Shown one piece after another: positions 42,959 to 50,562 of a stretch of 64,000 nt of DNA. The first letter of the stretch is position 1. Every line of letters begins with the position of its first letter. The translations under genes and the position numbers were made by a program. Location: the NCBI GenBank assembly GCA_934444365.1, contig CAKSCM010000001.1, positions 1 through 64,000 on the forward strand. Direction: 5' to 3'. The stretch is from an uncultured Eubacteriales bacterium (GTDB lineage: Bacteria; Bacillota; Clostridia; Oscillospirales; Acutalibacteraceae). The notes under the pieces are model-generated. The model made no database searches, had not been told where the DNA came from, and worked only from the letters and a program-made list of their open reading frames with translations.

Positions 42959-44127
42959 AACAGTCCTCCCACCGATATAACGCACGACAGGCTGATTATA
43001 AACAGCGCCGCAAAGCAAACGGTTACGGCAAGGAAAATGCTGACCGCCGAGCCTATGTTTCTTACAATGCCCGACGCGCTACCGAGTCCGAGAATTTCGC
43101 AAGAGCAAAGTGCGAGACAAAGGGATATTCTCCATAATGTAAGTGAGATTAAAACGGGGATTATTATTCCGATTCCGGCGATTGCTCCGAACACTCCGAC
43201 GGTGCCTTTAAGCAAGGACATGGCTCCGGTTATAGCCGAGAGCGATTCCGACATGGCCGGGCCTACGACCGGTATTAAGCTTCCCACAAGAAAGCGTGCG
43301 GTTTTAGCGGTAAGTGTGTCGGATGAGGCGCTGACGAATCCCGAAACGGTCATAATTCCGGTAAAAACGGTCATTAATATTCCCAGTGCAAAGCAGGCCG
43401 CTTTTTTCAGCGATAGGGTAAGACCTGAAAAACCGGTATTAGGTGTAAGCTCGCCAGCACAGCACAGCGCAATATACATACCGCCTACAGGAACTATAAG
43501 TCTTTCGGCGGCCGAATATATAAGCTCGCATGCCATAAAGGCCATAGCATTATACGAGGCGGCAAGACAGCGCTTACCGGCACATGCGAGTATTCCGGAA
43601 TATATCGGCACAAAGGAGAGCATGAAATTCCCAAGGCTTAAAGCCGCATCGGCGAGTTTTTTTATAAGAGAAAACAGCGGCAATGCCGTTATCAATGCGA
43701 TTATAAGGGATGTAATAAAGCGGAAAAGCTCCGTATTCTCGGCCGAGGAGCAGCCAAATGCCCCAATGAGCGAGCATATAAGTGCTGTGCACATGATTCC
43801 TCCGGCAACCGAAAGGGGAGTTTTTATAAGCTCTCCTATGTACGAAAGCAGTAGTGAGAAAATCTGTCCCGGCGTTATTTGGCCTAAGGAGGAGGGATCA
43901 CTCAAGGATATACCGAAGGAGGAAAGAAGGCTTTTTGTTTCCGGGTCTAAAATATCATAAAGTCCTTTCGCTCCCGAGGCCTCAAGCTGTTCACTGTACA
44001 GCGCGGCGGTGTCGTTTTTTTCATAGTCGCCGCCGTCGTCCCCTTCGGCGGCGGTAAAGCCGCAAAACAAAACCGCAAGAATTATTAAACAGATAAATAC
44101 AGCCGTTGCTTTTTTTAACTTCATCAT
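42955..44127 (-). CDS. spoIIIAE: stage III sporulation protein AE
   Basis: A 390-residue polytopic membrane protein with a signal-like start (KKATAVFICLIILAVLFCGF). About seven further helices follow, with the family segment GAIAGIGIIIPVLISLTLWRISLCLALCSCEILG near the end. It is thought to form the membrane core of the SpoIIIA channel. The start is placed at the ATG at 44127, overlapping the spoIIIAD stop; a second ATG at 44124 is equally possible, and no strong ribosome site is seen. Confidence 0.93.
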   Translation of the reverse strand: MMKLKKATAVFICLIILAVLFCGFTAAEGDDGGDYEKNDTAALYSEQLEASGAKGLYDILDPETKSLLSSFGISLSDPSSLGQITPGQIFSLLLSYIGELIKTPLSVAGGIMCTALICSLIGAFGCSSAENTELFRFITSLIIALITALPLFSLIKKLADAALSLGNFMLSFVPIYSGILACAGKRCLAASYNAMAFMACELIYSAAERLIVPVGGMYIALCCAGELTPNTGFSGLTLSLKKAACFALGILMTVFTGIMTVSGFVSASSDTLTAKTARFLVGSLIPVVGPAMSESLSAITGAMSLLKGTVGVFGAIAGIGIIIPVLISLTLWRISLCLALCSCEILGLGSASGIVRNIGSAVSIFLAVTVCFAALFIISLSCVISVGGLL

Positions 44128-44513
44128 ACTTTTACCAACAGAATTATTGTGTTTATAACGCCGGTTATCATGGGCATACATATTGCGATAACGGCGATTT
44201 TTCCCGATATTTCAAGCGCTGTGCACAGCTTTCTTTCGCCGGCGTCAAGACAGCAGTCGCACCCGAAGCGCACAAGGCACGATATTCCGAGCGATTTTAT
44301 AAGTATCATCAGCCATTCGCTGTTTACTCCGGAGTTATCAATAACGCTGCTTATTTTGTCGGTTATATCCGAAACGGAAATTAGCGCATTTATCAGTATC
44401 ATGCAGGCACATACAAGGGCTATACAAAACGAAAAGACCGGATGCTCGCGGCGAATTATAAGTGCGCACATTCCGCCTAAAAGGGTTATTGCGCAAAGCG
44501 ATACAATGCTCAT
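44124..44513 (-). CDS. spoIIIAD: stage III sporulation protein AD
   Basis: A 129-residue membrane protein with about four helices and the family stretch VSDITDKISSVIDNSGVNSEWLMILIKSLGISCLVRFGCDCCLDAGERKLCTALEISGK, of which the SLGI and LDAGE parts are most conserved. It overlaps spoIIIAC and spoIIIAE by four bases each. Confidence 0.93.
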   Translation of the reverse strand: MSIVSLCAITLLGGMCALIIRREHPVFSFCIALVCACMILINALISVSDITDKISSVIDNSGVNSEWLMILIKSLGISCLVRFGCDCCLDAGERKLCTALEISGKIAVIAICMPMITGVINTIILLVKV

Positions 44514-44704
44514 ATCGAAAACAGATTTTTAACGGTCTCAAACAGGGCGGATATCTGTTCGACCAGCATAAGCAAAACCGCTATAAGTCCGGCAAGGGTG
44601 GTAAGCAAAGCGTATTCCTCGCGGCCAGAGCGGACCAGCAGCTGATACAGCACGGCCACTATTATTCCGATTGCTGCAATTTTAAATATAAGATCAACGT
44701 CCAT
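44510..44704 (-). CDS. spoIIIAC: stage III sporulation protein AC
   Basis: A 64-residue protein of two helices (LIFKIAAIGIIVAVLYQLL and YALLTTLAGLIAVLLMLVEQI), the normal length and layout of SpoIIIAC. Coupled to spoIIIAD by a four-base overlap. Confidence 0.93.
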   Translation of the reverse strand: MDVDLIFKIAAIGIIVAVLYQLLVRSGREEYALLTTLAGLIAVLLMLVEQISALFETVKNLFSI

Positions 44705-44794
44705 TAATATCCGTCCTTAATTTTATCGGTTAAGAGTTGCGATGAAACGCATATTTTTATCCGCGTGAGTTTATTTTTTACCGGAGGAAAAACA

Positions 44795-45304
44795 TCAGAT
44801 AAGAAATATACCGATGGTTAAAGCTGCTGTTATAATCAGCGTAAAATACAAGCGGCAGTGTGTGTCGGCGTATTTTTCGGCCTTAAGAGCAAAGCGCGAA
44901 AAAATGCCGTTATAATATTTGCAAAGGCTCAGCTGGGATTCGGTATCGCTTGTTCCGAGCTTTGAAAGAAAGACGAAAAAATGCTCGTATTCGTCTTTTG
45001 ATATGTATCCTTCGATGCTTTTACACGTTTTGGCCGCCTTTACGGCGTTCGGAAAATCGCTGAGCTTTATCTCATCAATGCATTTTTTAAGTAAATAAGC
45101 CGATTTTTCATCCTTGGCGGCCTCGTAAACGTTTGTTACAAGCTCGTTAACGGGAGGATCAAAGCAGTTTATCTCGCTGTAAAACAGCTCGGTGATCCTC
45201 GTTATTGACCAGAGCTCTGATGCATGGCTCTTCATGGCCGAGCACACAAGCGTTCCGGCTGCCGTCGCCGATAAGGCAATTATCATCAGTCCCAAAAGCT
45301 TCAA
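44795..45304 (-). CDS. spoIIIAB: stage III sporulation protein AB
   Basis: A 169-residue protein with an N-terminal helix (LLGLMIIALSATAAGTLVCSAM), the family block ELWSITRITELFYSEINCFDPPVNEL, and a C-terminal helix (LYFTLIITAALTIGIFLI). The start is TTG at 45304, giving the family N-terminus MKLLGL; an internal ATG at 45286 is the alternative. Its first 146 bases overlap the spoIIIAA frame. Confidence 0.9.
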   Translation of the reverse strand: MKLLGLMIIALSATAAGTLVCSAMKSHASELWSITRITELFYSEINCFDPPVNELVTNVYEAAKDEKSAYLLKKCIDEIKLSDFPNAVKAAKTCKSIEGYISKDEYEHFFVFLSKLGTSDTESQLSLCKYYNGIFSRFALKAEKYADTHCRLYFTLIITAALTIGIFLI

Positions 45305-46250
45305 AGCTCAAATCACCGCTTTTAACAATTCTTTTTATTTTTCCGGGATTGTCCGCACCTGACAAAAATGCAATATGCGAAAATGCTCCCGTATTTATAA
45401 GCCCGGATACAAATTTTCTGCTTTTTAATTCCGAAGCACTTCCGGCGTGAACGCTCGCTACAACACACACTCCGGCGTTTAGTGTATCGCTTATTGCTTT
45501 GGCCTCTTCGGACGAGGCTATCTCGTCGCATACAATAACATCGGGAGAAAGATATCTTGTGGCCATTAGAATTCCCGTATCGGCCGGGAATCCGTTTAAA
45601 ACATCGCACATTCCTATGTTGTTTTGCGGTCTTTTTGAGCTTACGGCCGCTATTTCGCCGCGTGTGTCGATTATTACCGTTTTAAGGGGCTTTGAGGAAA
45701 ATGCTCCTAAGGATAATTGTCGTGCGAGATCGCGAAGAACGGTCGTTTTTCCGCTGCCGGGCGAGCCGGATATAAGCAGTCCGCTGCAGGCCGGAAAAAG
45801 ACCGACAAGCCCGTCGGCACTGCCGAAATACTCTCTGGCGATTCGAATATTTACCGAGGTTATGTTTCTTACGGCGGTTATGCGGCCGTCCTCAATAACG
45901 GCGGTGGCGCATATTCCGGCCCGGTGTCCGTCCTCGAGGGAGATGTATCCTGCCGCCGCCTCGTTTTTAAAGGTGCTTACGGAGTACCGGCAGAGTTTTC
46001 TGAAGCATAGCTCAAGGTCCTGTGTGTCGGCTGTCCGGCTGCCGGCCGACGGCAAGGAGGTAAGGGCTCCGTTATCGCTTAAAAAACGCTGTCCTTCGGG
46101 CAAAACAATACTCAGCGGTGCGTCGACCCTCAATCTGATTTCGCATGCATATTTTTTTATCTCCTTACTCACCGACATCAACATTCCGGCAAACGGCTCG
46201 CCCAAATATCCGGCGGCGCGTTCAAAGCGCTCAACATCGCTCAATTTCAT
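45159..46250 (-). CDS. spoIIIAA: stage III sporulation protein AA, channel ATPase
   Basis: A 363-residue secretion-type AAA ATPase powering the SpoIIIA channel. Walker A is LLISGSPGSGKTTVLRDLARQL and Walker B is in VIVCDEIASSEEA, preceded by VIIDTRGEIAAVS. The ATG at 46250 follows AAAAGGA. The last 49 or so residues lie wholly inside the spoIIIAB gene in another frame and do not look like family sequence, so the reading frame probably lost its ancestral stop. Confidence 0.93.
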   Translation of the reverse strand: MKLSDVERFERAAGYLGEPFAGMLMSVSKEIKKYACEIRLRVDAPLSIVLPEGQRFLSDNGALTSLPSAGSRTADTQDLELCFRKLCRYSVSTFKNEAAAGYISLEDGHRAGICATAVIEDGRITAVRNITSVNIRIAREYFGSADGLVGLFPACSGLLISGSPGSGKTTVLRDLARQLSLGAFSSKPLKTVIIDTRGEIAAVSSKRPQNNIGMCDVLNGFPADTGILMATRYLSPDVIVCDEIASSEEAKAISDTLNAGVCVVASVHAGSASELKSRKFVSGLINTGAFSHIAFLSGADNPGKIKRIVKSGDLSFEAFGTDDNCLIGDGSRNACVLGHEEPCIRALVNNEDHRAVLQRDKLL

Positions 46251-46282
46251 ACGGTACACGTCCTTTTTATATCTTATGTTTT

Positions 46283-46312
46283 TATATATGCATGCCTGTC
46301 CCGGATTTATGA
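46283..46312 (-). promoter_or_regulatory. candidate sigma-E promoter of the spoIIIA operon
   Basis: On the minus strand TCATAAAT (46312-46305), a 14-base spacer and CATATATA (46290-46283) approximate the sigma-E consensus (KMATATT, 14-15 bases, CATACAHT), about 33 bases before the start codon. The spoIIIA operon is sigma-E dependent in Bacillus. Confidence 0.45.
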
Positions 46313-46384
46313 CCGTAATTTGCGGGAATCATCGTTTTATTTTTAGCCTTAGACAAACATTAAATGAATTTCATTGGTCTGATA

Positions 46385-46903
46385 CTACATAAACAGCCTT
46401 ACGGCTACCCCGGATGCTATTGCGGCTATAACATTGCCAAGGAGTGCAACAACGAGCGTAAAACGCGTCTTTTTAATGCCTGCCGAGCCGAAATATACGG
46501 CAAAGGAATAAAAGGTCGTTTCGGACGAGGCGCATATAACCGACGCTAAAAGGCCGATGTAAGAATCGGGACCGTATTTTTCGAAGATCGATATAAGCAG
46601 AGCATTGGCTCCGCTTGAGGAAAACGGGTGTATAACCGCAATGGGAATAACCTCGCCGGGCAGTCCTAAAAGACCTGCAACGGGGGAAAGCAAAGCGCTC
46701 AGAATATCGAGCATGCCGCTTGCCGAAAGCATTTGTACGGCCGTTACCGTCGCAAGCAGCACCGGCAGCAGCTTGACCGCCGTTTTTATTCCCTCAAAGG
46801 CTCCTTGCGTAAACAGGTCGAAAACCTTTAAATCCTTTATTATTCCGCATAAAACGATTATCGCCGCAAATGCCGGCATGGCAAATGATGCAATTTTACT
46901 CAT
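46385..46903 (-). CDS. spmB: spore maturation protein B
   Basis: A 172-residue polytopic membrane protein (nucleoside-recognition/Gate domain family) with IPIAVIHPFSSSGANALLISIFEKYGPDSYIG, then GLLASVICASSETTFYSFAVYFGSAG, the conserved core. Together with SpmA it is needed for spore core dehydration in Bacillus. Its start overlaps the spmA end by eight bases. Confidence 0.95.
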   Translation of the reverse strand: MSKIASFAMPAFAAIIVLCGIIKDLKVFDLFTQGAFEGIKTAVKLLPVLLATVTAVQMLSASGMLDILSALLSPVAGLLGLPGEVIPIAVIHPFSSSGANALLISIFEKYGPDSYIGLLASVICASSETTFYSFAVYFGSAGIKKTRFTLVVALLGNVIAAIASGVAVRLFM

Positions 46904-47495
46904 ACATTCTCCCTTTTCGATTATTTAACAGAAATAAAAGCTTTACCGTGACAATGACAAAAACGGCCGACGTTAAGGAGGCGCAAAGCACGGCCGGTAT
47001 TATTGCTGCAGGGTCGTTAGAGCCCATTGATGCGCGTAATGCGATGGCTCCGGTGGGAATGAGCTGAAGCGAAACGGTATTAAGAATTACAAACATCATC
47101 ATGGAATCGCTCGCCGTGTCGGCGTTTGGGCTTTTATCGCTTATAAGCTTTACGGCCTTTAGACCGAAAGGAGTGGCGGCGTTGCCGAGTCCGAGCATAT
47201 TCGCCGCAATATTCATGGCGATAGCGCCCCTTGCTTTTTTATCGTTTTTCTCTTTCGGAAACAACCATGATATGAGCGGATTTAATAACCGGCTTATAAA
47301 GCTTGTCATTCCGCTTTTTTCGGCGATGTTCATAAGTCCGCCCCATAAGATCAGCATTGCTATAAGTATTAAAAAAACATCAATGCTTTTTTGCGCTCCC
47401 TGTATCATCGCATTTGAAAGCACGCCGAGTCTGCCGCTTGCAATCGAAAAAACGGTTGCAAGAAGTATCATCGCGGCCCATATGAAGTTGAGCAT
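46896..47495 (-). CDS. spmA: spore maturation protein A
   Basis: A 199-residue partner of SpmB with the Gate-family helices (LILIAMLILWGGLMNIAEKSGM; AMNIAANMLGLGNAATPFGLKA; VILNTVSLQLIPTGAIALRASMGS). A GGTGG ribosome site lies close upstream of the start. It opens the minus-strand sporulation block spmA-spmB-spoIIIA. Confidence 0.95.
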   Translation of the reverse strand: MLNFIWAAMILLATVFSIASGRLGVLSNAMIQGAQKSIDVFLILIAMLILWGGLMNIAEKSGMTSFISRLLNPLISWLFPKEKNDKKARGAIAMNIAANMLGLGNAATPFGLKAVKLISDKSPNADTASDSMMMFVILNTVSLQLIPTGAIALRASMGSNDPAAIIPAVLCASLTSAVFVIVTVKLLFLLNNRKGRMYE

Positions 47496-47671
47496 TTTAC
47501 CACCGATTTCAAAAAAATATTTATATATGATACTTATTCTTACAGGCCTTTTTTTATGTTGAAAAAGCTATTGTGGTAAATAATGTAAAAGCTATGATGA
47601 CGCATTTTGCAAACAAAAAGAAATAAATGAGAAAATTAATAGAATATTCAAAAATAGTTAGTATTTTACTA

Positions 47672-47700
47672 TTGACAATCTTTAGGAGATGAATTAATAT
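47672..47700 (+). promoter_or_regulatory. promoter of the AbrB-type regulator gene
   Basis: A consensus TTGACA (47672-47677) and TAATAT (47695-47700) are 17 bases apart, 66 bases upstream of the start codon. Poly-T and A-rich DNA fills the rest of this 270-base divergent gap. Confidence 0.65.
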
Positions 47701-47765
47701 AAAGTTGATGAAAGGCTTGTATTTTGTAATAAAAGTACTGCTTTTGAGGAAAGGAAGTTGAATTT

Positions 47766-48011
47766 ATGAAATCGACCGGTATGGTAAGGAAAATTGACGA
47801 ACTCGGACGAATTGTTATCCCCAAGGAAATGCGCCGCACTTTTGACCTTAAAGAGAATGTAGATGCTCTTGAAATTTTCGTAGATGACAACATGATAATA
47901 CTTAAAAAGTATGAGCCATCATGCATATTCTGCAAAAGCTCAAAGGACATTCACACCTTTAAAGGACGCAACGTCTGCGCTGACTGTGCAGCCGAGCTTT
48001 CCGGAAGATAA
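47766..48011 (+). CDS. AbrB/SpoVT-type regulator with C-terminal zinc-ribbon-like pairs
   Basis: An 81-residue protein. The first 50 residues are a SpoVT-AbrB swapped-hairpin DNA-binding domain (GMVRKIDELGRIVIPKEMRRTFDLKENVDALEIFVDD). The tail has two Cys pairs, CIFC and CADC, spaced about 20 apart, which could hold zinc or mediate redox sensing. Such transition-state regulators control growth-phase and sporulation genes. AAAGGAAG precedes the ATG. It stands alone between a strong promoter and a strong terminator, divergent from the sporulation operon. Confidence 0.9.
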   Translation: MKSTGMVRKIDELGRIVIPKEMRRTFDLKENVDALEIFVDDNMIILKKYEPSCIFCKSSKDIHTFKGRNVCADCAAELSGR

Positions 48012-48033
48012 AGGAAAAACAAATTAAAACAGA

Positions 48034-48077
48034 AACATCCCCGGATTTCAGTTACCGAAATCCGGGGATGTTTTTTT
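48034..48077 (+). terminator. strong terminator after the AbrB-type gene
   Basis: ACATCCCCGGATTTC pairs perfectly with GAAATCCGGGGATGT across a short loop and is followed by seven T residues. Confidence 0.93.
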
Positions 48078-48127
48078 GTTCGTTTAAAATAAAATTTAAA
48101 CTTCTGTTTTTGTTTTACAAAAGGATT

Positions 48128-49300
48128 TTAGCCTCTGAGCATAGCGCAAAGCTCTTCGGGAGTTTTGCCGCTTTTAATCTCATTGTAGTAGGTTATTATA
48201 AGCTTTCCGGCGTCGCTTTGAGGATCTATCTTGCAAATCTCGGTAAGGATTTCCTCGCAGGGCCTGTTGCTAACCTCGTCATATTTGAAGTTCATTGCGG
48301 CGGCTGCGGCGAGGCAAAGGTATTTAGGAGTAATACCCTGCTCAACGCACATGTTAAGAGCACCGATTATACGGTCGTTGGGGTTGAGCTTGCGGTTAAG
48401 GTCGTTACCAACGCGCTTTACGGTGTCGCCGAGCTGCTTGTTGCCGAAGCGCTTGATAAGATCCTCAACGTGGTTGTTAAGCTCGATGTAAGGAACATTG
48501 TGTCTTACAGCAAGGCTTATTGCCGACTGCTGCATTGCGCGCATGACAAGCAGCTCAACATAAGGATCGCCGATAGACTGCCAGATGTAATCGACACCCT
48601 TAAGACAACCGAGGTACGCACAAAAGGCATGGCCCATGTTGTGTATAAAGAGCTTTCTCTCGATAAAGAACTGGAAGGGAGAGAAGGGTACCATGTTTTT
48701 AATGGGAGGAATCTCACCCTTGAATGCATCCTTGTCAACCGGCAGGGTACCGTAGCTCTCAACGCATACACGCAAGGGGTTGTCGCCCTTCATCTCGTCG
48801 GTCTGAACCGGAACCATACGGCCGATAGAGGCCTCGACAAAGCCGACCTTCTCATCAAGAAGCTTTTTCTCCTCGTCATTCAGCTTTTCGGCAATGGCAT
48901 TTTTAAGATACTTGTCGGCGCCTATAAGGTTTTCGCAGATTATTATGTTGAGAGGAGCCTTTAAAGGATCCTGCCAACGTAGCTTAAGGCCCTCAGCGAT
49001 GTTGCCGATTATAAACTTAAGGATATTAACGCCGACCGCTGTTGCCATTACATCGGCGTTCGCTATGGCTTTGGCAACGGCATTTACGTCCTTACCGTCG
49101 ACACAGTCGACATTATTAATCATTTCCTCTTTGTAGCTGTCGCCGTAGAGAATTCTTACGGGATAGCTATGCTGTGTGTTAAGCTGATTTATGACCGGCT
49201 CCGCAACATCTATAAAGGATGTCTCATAGCCCGATTCATAAAAAAGCTGACCGATAAAACCTCTGCCGATATTGCCGGCTCCGTACATTACTGCTTTCAA
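48128..49300 (-). CDS. mtlD: mannitol-1-phosphate 5-dehydrogenase homologue
   Basis: A 390-residue member of the mannitol dehydrogenase family. The start MLKAVMYGAGNIGRGFIGQL carries the NAD-binding glycine motif, and the C-terminal catalytic domain has KLFIHNMGHAFCAYLG and the conserved Lys/Asn region before it. It would interconvert mannitol-1-phosphate and fructose-6-phosphate. The start is a TTG at 49300, 8 bases after GGAG; a nearby ATG at 49288 would remove part of the first strand. No mannitol PTS genes are adjacent, so a role on another sugar phosphate is possible. Confidence 0.82.
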   Translation of the reverse strand: MKAVMYGAGNIGRGFIGQLFYESGYETSFIDVAEPVINQLNTQHSYPVRILYGDSYKEEMINNVDCVDGKDVNAVAKAIANADVMATAVGVNILKFIIGNIAEGLKLRWQDPLKAPLNIIICENLIGADKYLKNAIAEKLNDEEKKLLDEKVGFVEASIGRMVPVQTDEMKGDNPLRVCVESYGTLPVDKDAFKGEIPPIKNMVPFSPFQFFIERKLFIHNMGHAFCAYLGCLKGVDYIWQSIGDPYVELLVMRAMQQSAISLAVRHNVPYIELNNHVEDLIKRFGNKQLGDTVKRVGNDLNRKLNPNDRIIGALNMCVEQGITPKYLCLAAAAAMNFKYDEVSNRPCEEILTEICKIDPQSDAGKLIITYYNEIKSGKTPEELCAMLRG

Positions 49301-49471
49301 AACAAACACTCCTTGTCTGTGTAGGATTACCCGAAAAGACCGGATGCGCCGTCCCGACCGGGATTTTTCCTGCGGCAGGCAGACTGTCAAACGCTTATGT
49401 AAAAACGGTCTGTGCCGGACAAATCATCGCCGTCGTCAGAGATTAGGCCCTTGAATAATCCATAATTAAAA

Positions 49472-50452
49472 TTAAAACATAGCGGTCAGAAACTGCTGTG
49501 TATCGGTACCAGAAAAATAATCGTCAATATTTATTTCATCAATATGCGCACGCACGGCTTCCGGATTGTACGGCGTACCCTTCATGAAATTTTCAAAATC
49601 CTCAACCTCGCACCGCCCGAAGTAGTCGCCCTCAATGCGGATATCGGTGATGATATTGTTATCAATGTTCATATTAACCTGCAAAAGTCCGCAATTAAAA
49701 CGAACCTCCTTGAAAAAGGAATACTTTTTGTTGTAGCCGAAATTCCATTCCCAAGTGCCGTATTTATCCTCAACCAGCTTATCGATAAAGGCATTTTCCT
49801 CGTCGGTAAGGGGGAGGACCTGACAATCGTCAAATGTCGTTGTTACGGTTTTTGCAATTTCGTCCCTGAACTGGGTTACGGTCATGGGTGTTTTTAAATG
49901 ATCCGAAATATTGGTGACGTGGCTTCGGACCGATTTAATCCCCTTGCTTTTTATCTTAAGCTCATTTACCTTTAAAGCATCGCTCATATTCGAAACGTTC
50001 GCCGAAAAAAGCAGGGTGCCATGGTGCATTACTCTGTTATGCCACGCGACCTGGGCGTTGCCGGAAAATTTAAGGGAGTCTATGCACAGGTCATTTCGCC
50101 CTTTGAGCTCGGCATTTACACCGAGTGATTTAAGGGTTGCAATTATGGGACGGGAGAATATTTCGTAGTCGCCGAATTTTTCGGTGGAATTCTCTTCAAT
50201 AAAGGTATAGTTGAGGTTGCCGAGGTCGTGAAAAACCGCGCCGCCGCCGGTAAGCCTTCTTATGACCTTTATCGAATGCTCATTGACGTAGTCAAGATTA
50301 ATTTCGGCGAGTGTGTTCTGGTTCCGGCCGACTATTATCGACGGTTCATTGCGCCACAGCATAAAAATGTTGCCGGTTGTGTGTTTAAGCAGGTATTCCT
50401 CGGTAGCAAGATTACGCGCGGGATCGGTCGAATCAAGAAAAATTACTCGCAT
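49472..50452 (-). CDS. lplA: lipoate-protein ligase
   Basis: A 326-residue ligase attaching free lipoate to carrier domains. Motifs are RNQNTLAEIN, RRLTGGGAVFHDLGNLNYTF and KFSGNAQVAW with the catalytic lysine, plus a C-terminal accessory domain. It is the last gene of the E2-E3-E1 operon and so probably lipoylates the E2 in the same transcript. GGAGACAGTA precedes the ATG. Confidence 0.95.
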   Translation of the reverse strand: MRVIFLDSTDPARNLATEEYLLKHTTGNIFMLWRNEPSIIVGRNQNTLAEINLDYVNEHSIKVIRRLTGGGAVFHDLGNLNYTFIEENSTEKFGDYEIFSRPIIATLKSLGVNAELKGRNDLCIDSLKFSGNAQVAWHNRVMHHGTLLFSANVSNMSDALKVNELKIKSKGIKSVRSHVTNISDHLKTPMTVTQFRDEIAKTVTTTFDDCQVLPLTDEENAFIDKLVEDKYGTWEWNFGYNKKYSFFKEVRFNCGLLQVNMNIDNNIITDIRIEGDYFGRCEVEDFENFMKGTPYNPEAVRAHIDEINIDDYFSGTDTQQFLTAMF

Positions 50453-50483
50453 TACTGTCTCCGTTTACTGTTATTTTCTTTTT

Positions 50484-50522
50484 TGGGGGTATCGGGTCCG
50501 TTTTGTTAAGGCCCGATACCCC
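50484..50522. other. long hairpin between E1 and lplA
   Basis: GGGGTATCGGG pairs with CCCGATACCCC across a loop of about 15 bases. On the minus strand it is followed by A residues, not T, so it is not a standard terminator. An mRNA processing or stabilising element between E1 and lplA is more likely. Confidence 0.5.
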
Positions 50523-50562
50523 AAAATATTTGTATTAAATCAATTAATCGGCTTAAGCCGGA

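Noticed and set aside
43037..43960. 307-codon plus-strand frame over spoIIIAE
   Set aside because: Antisense to a conserved sporulation gene in an unbroken operon; no independent support.
47496..47765. Sigma-E promoter for spmA
   Set aside because: A CATATATA-like -10 is present, but no matching -35 lies 14-15 bases upstream.
48068..48964. 298-codon plus-strand frame over mtlD
   Set aside because: Shadow of the mannitol dehydrogenase gene on the other strand; composition and lack of motifs argue against coding.
50484..50522. Rho-independent terminator between E1 and lplA
   Set aside because: The stem is strong, but no T-run follows it on the minus strand, the strand being transcribed.
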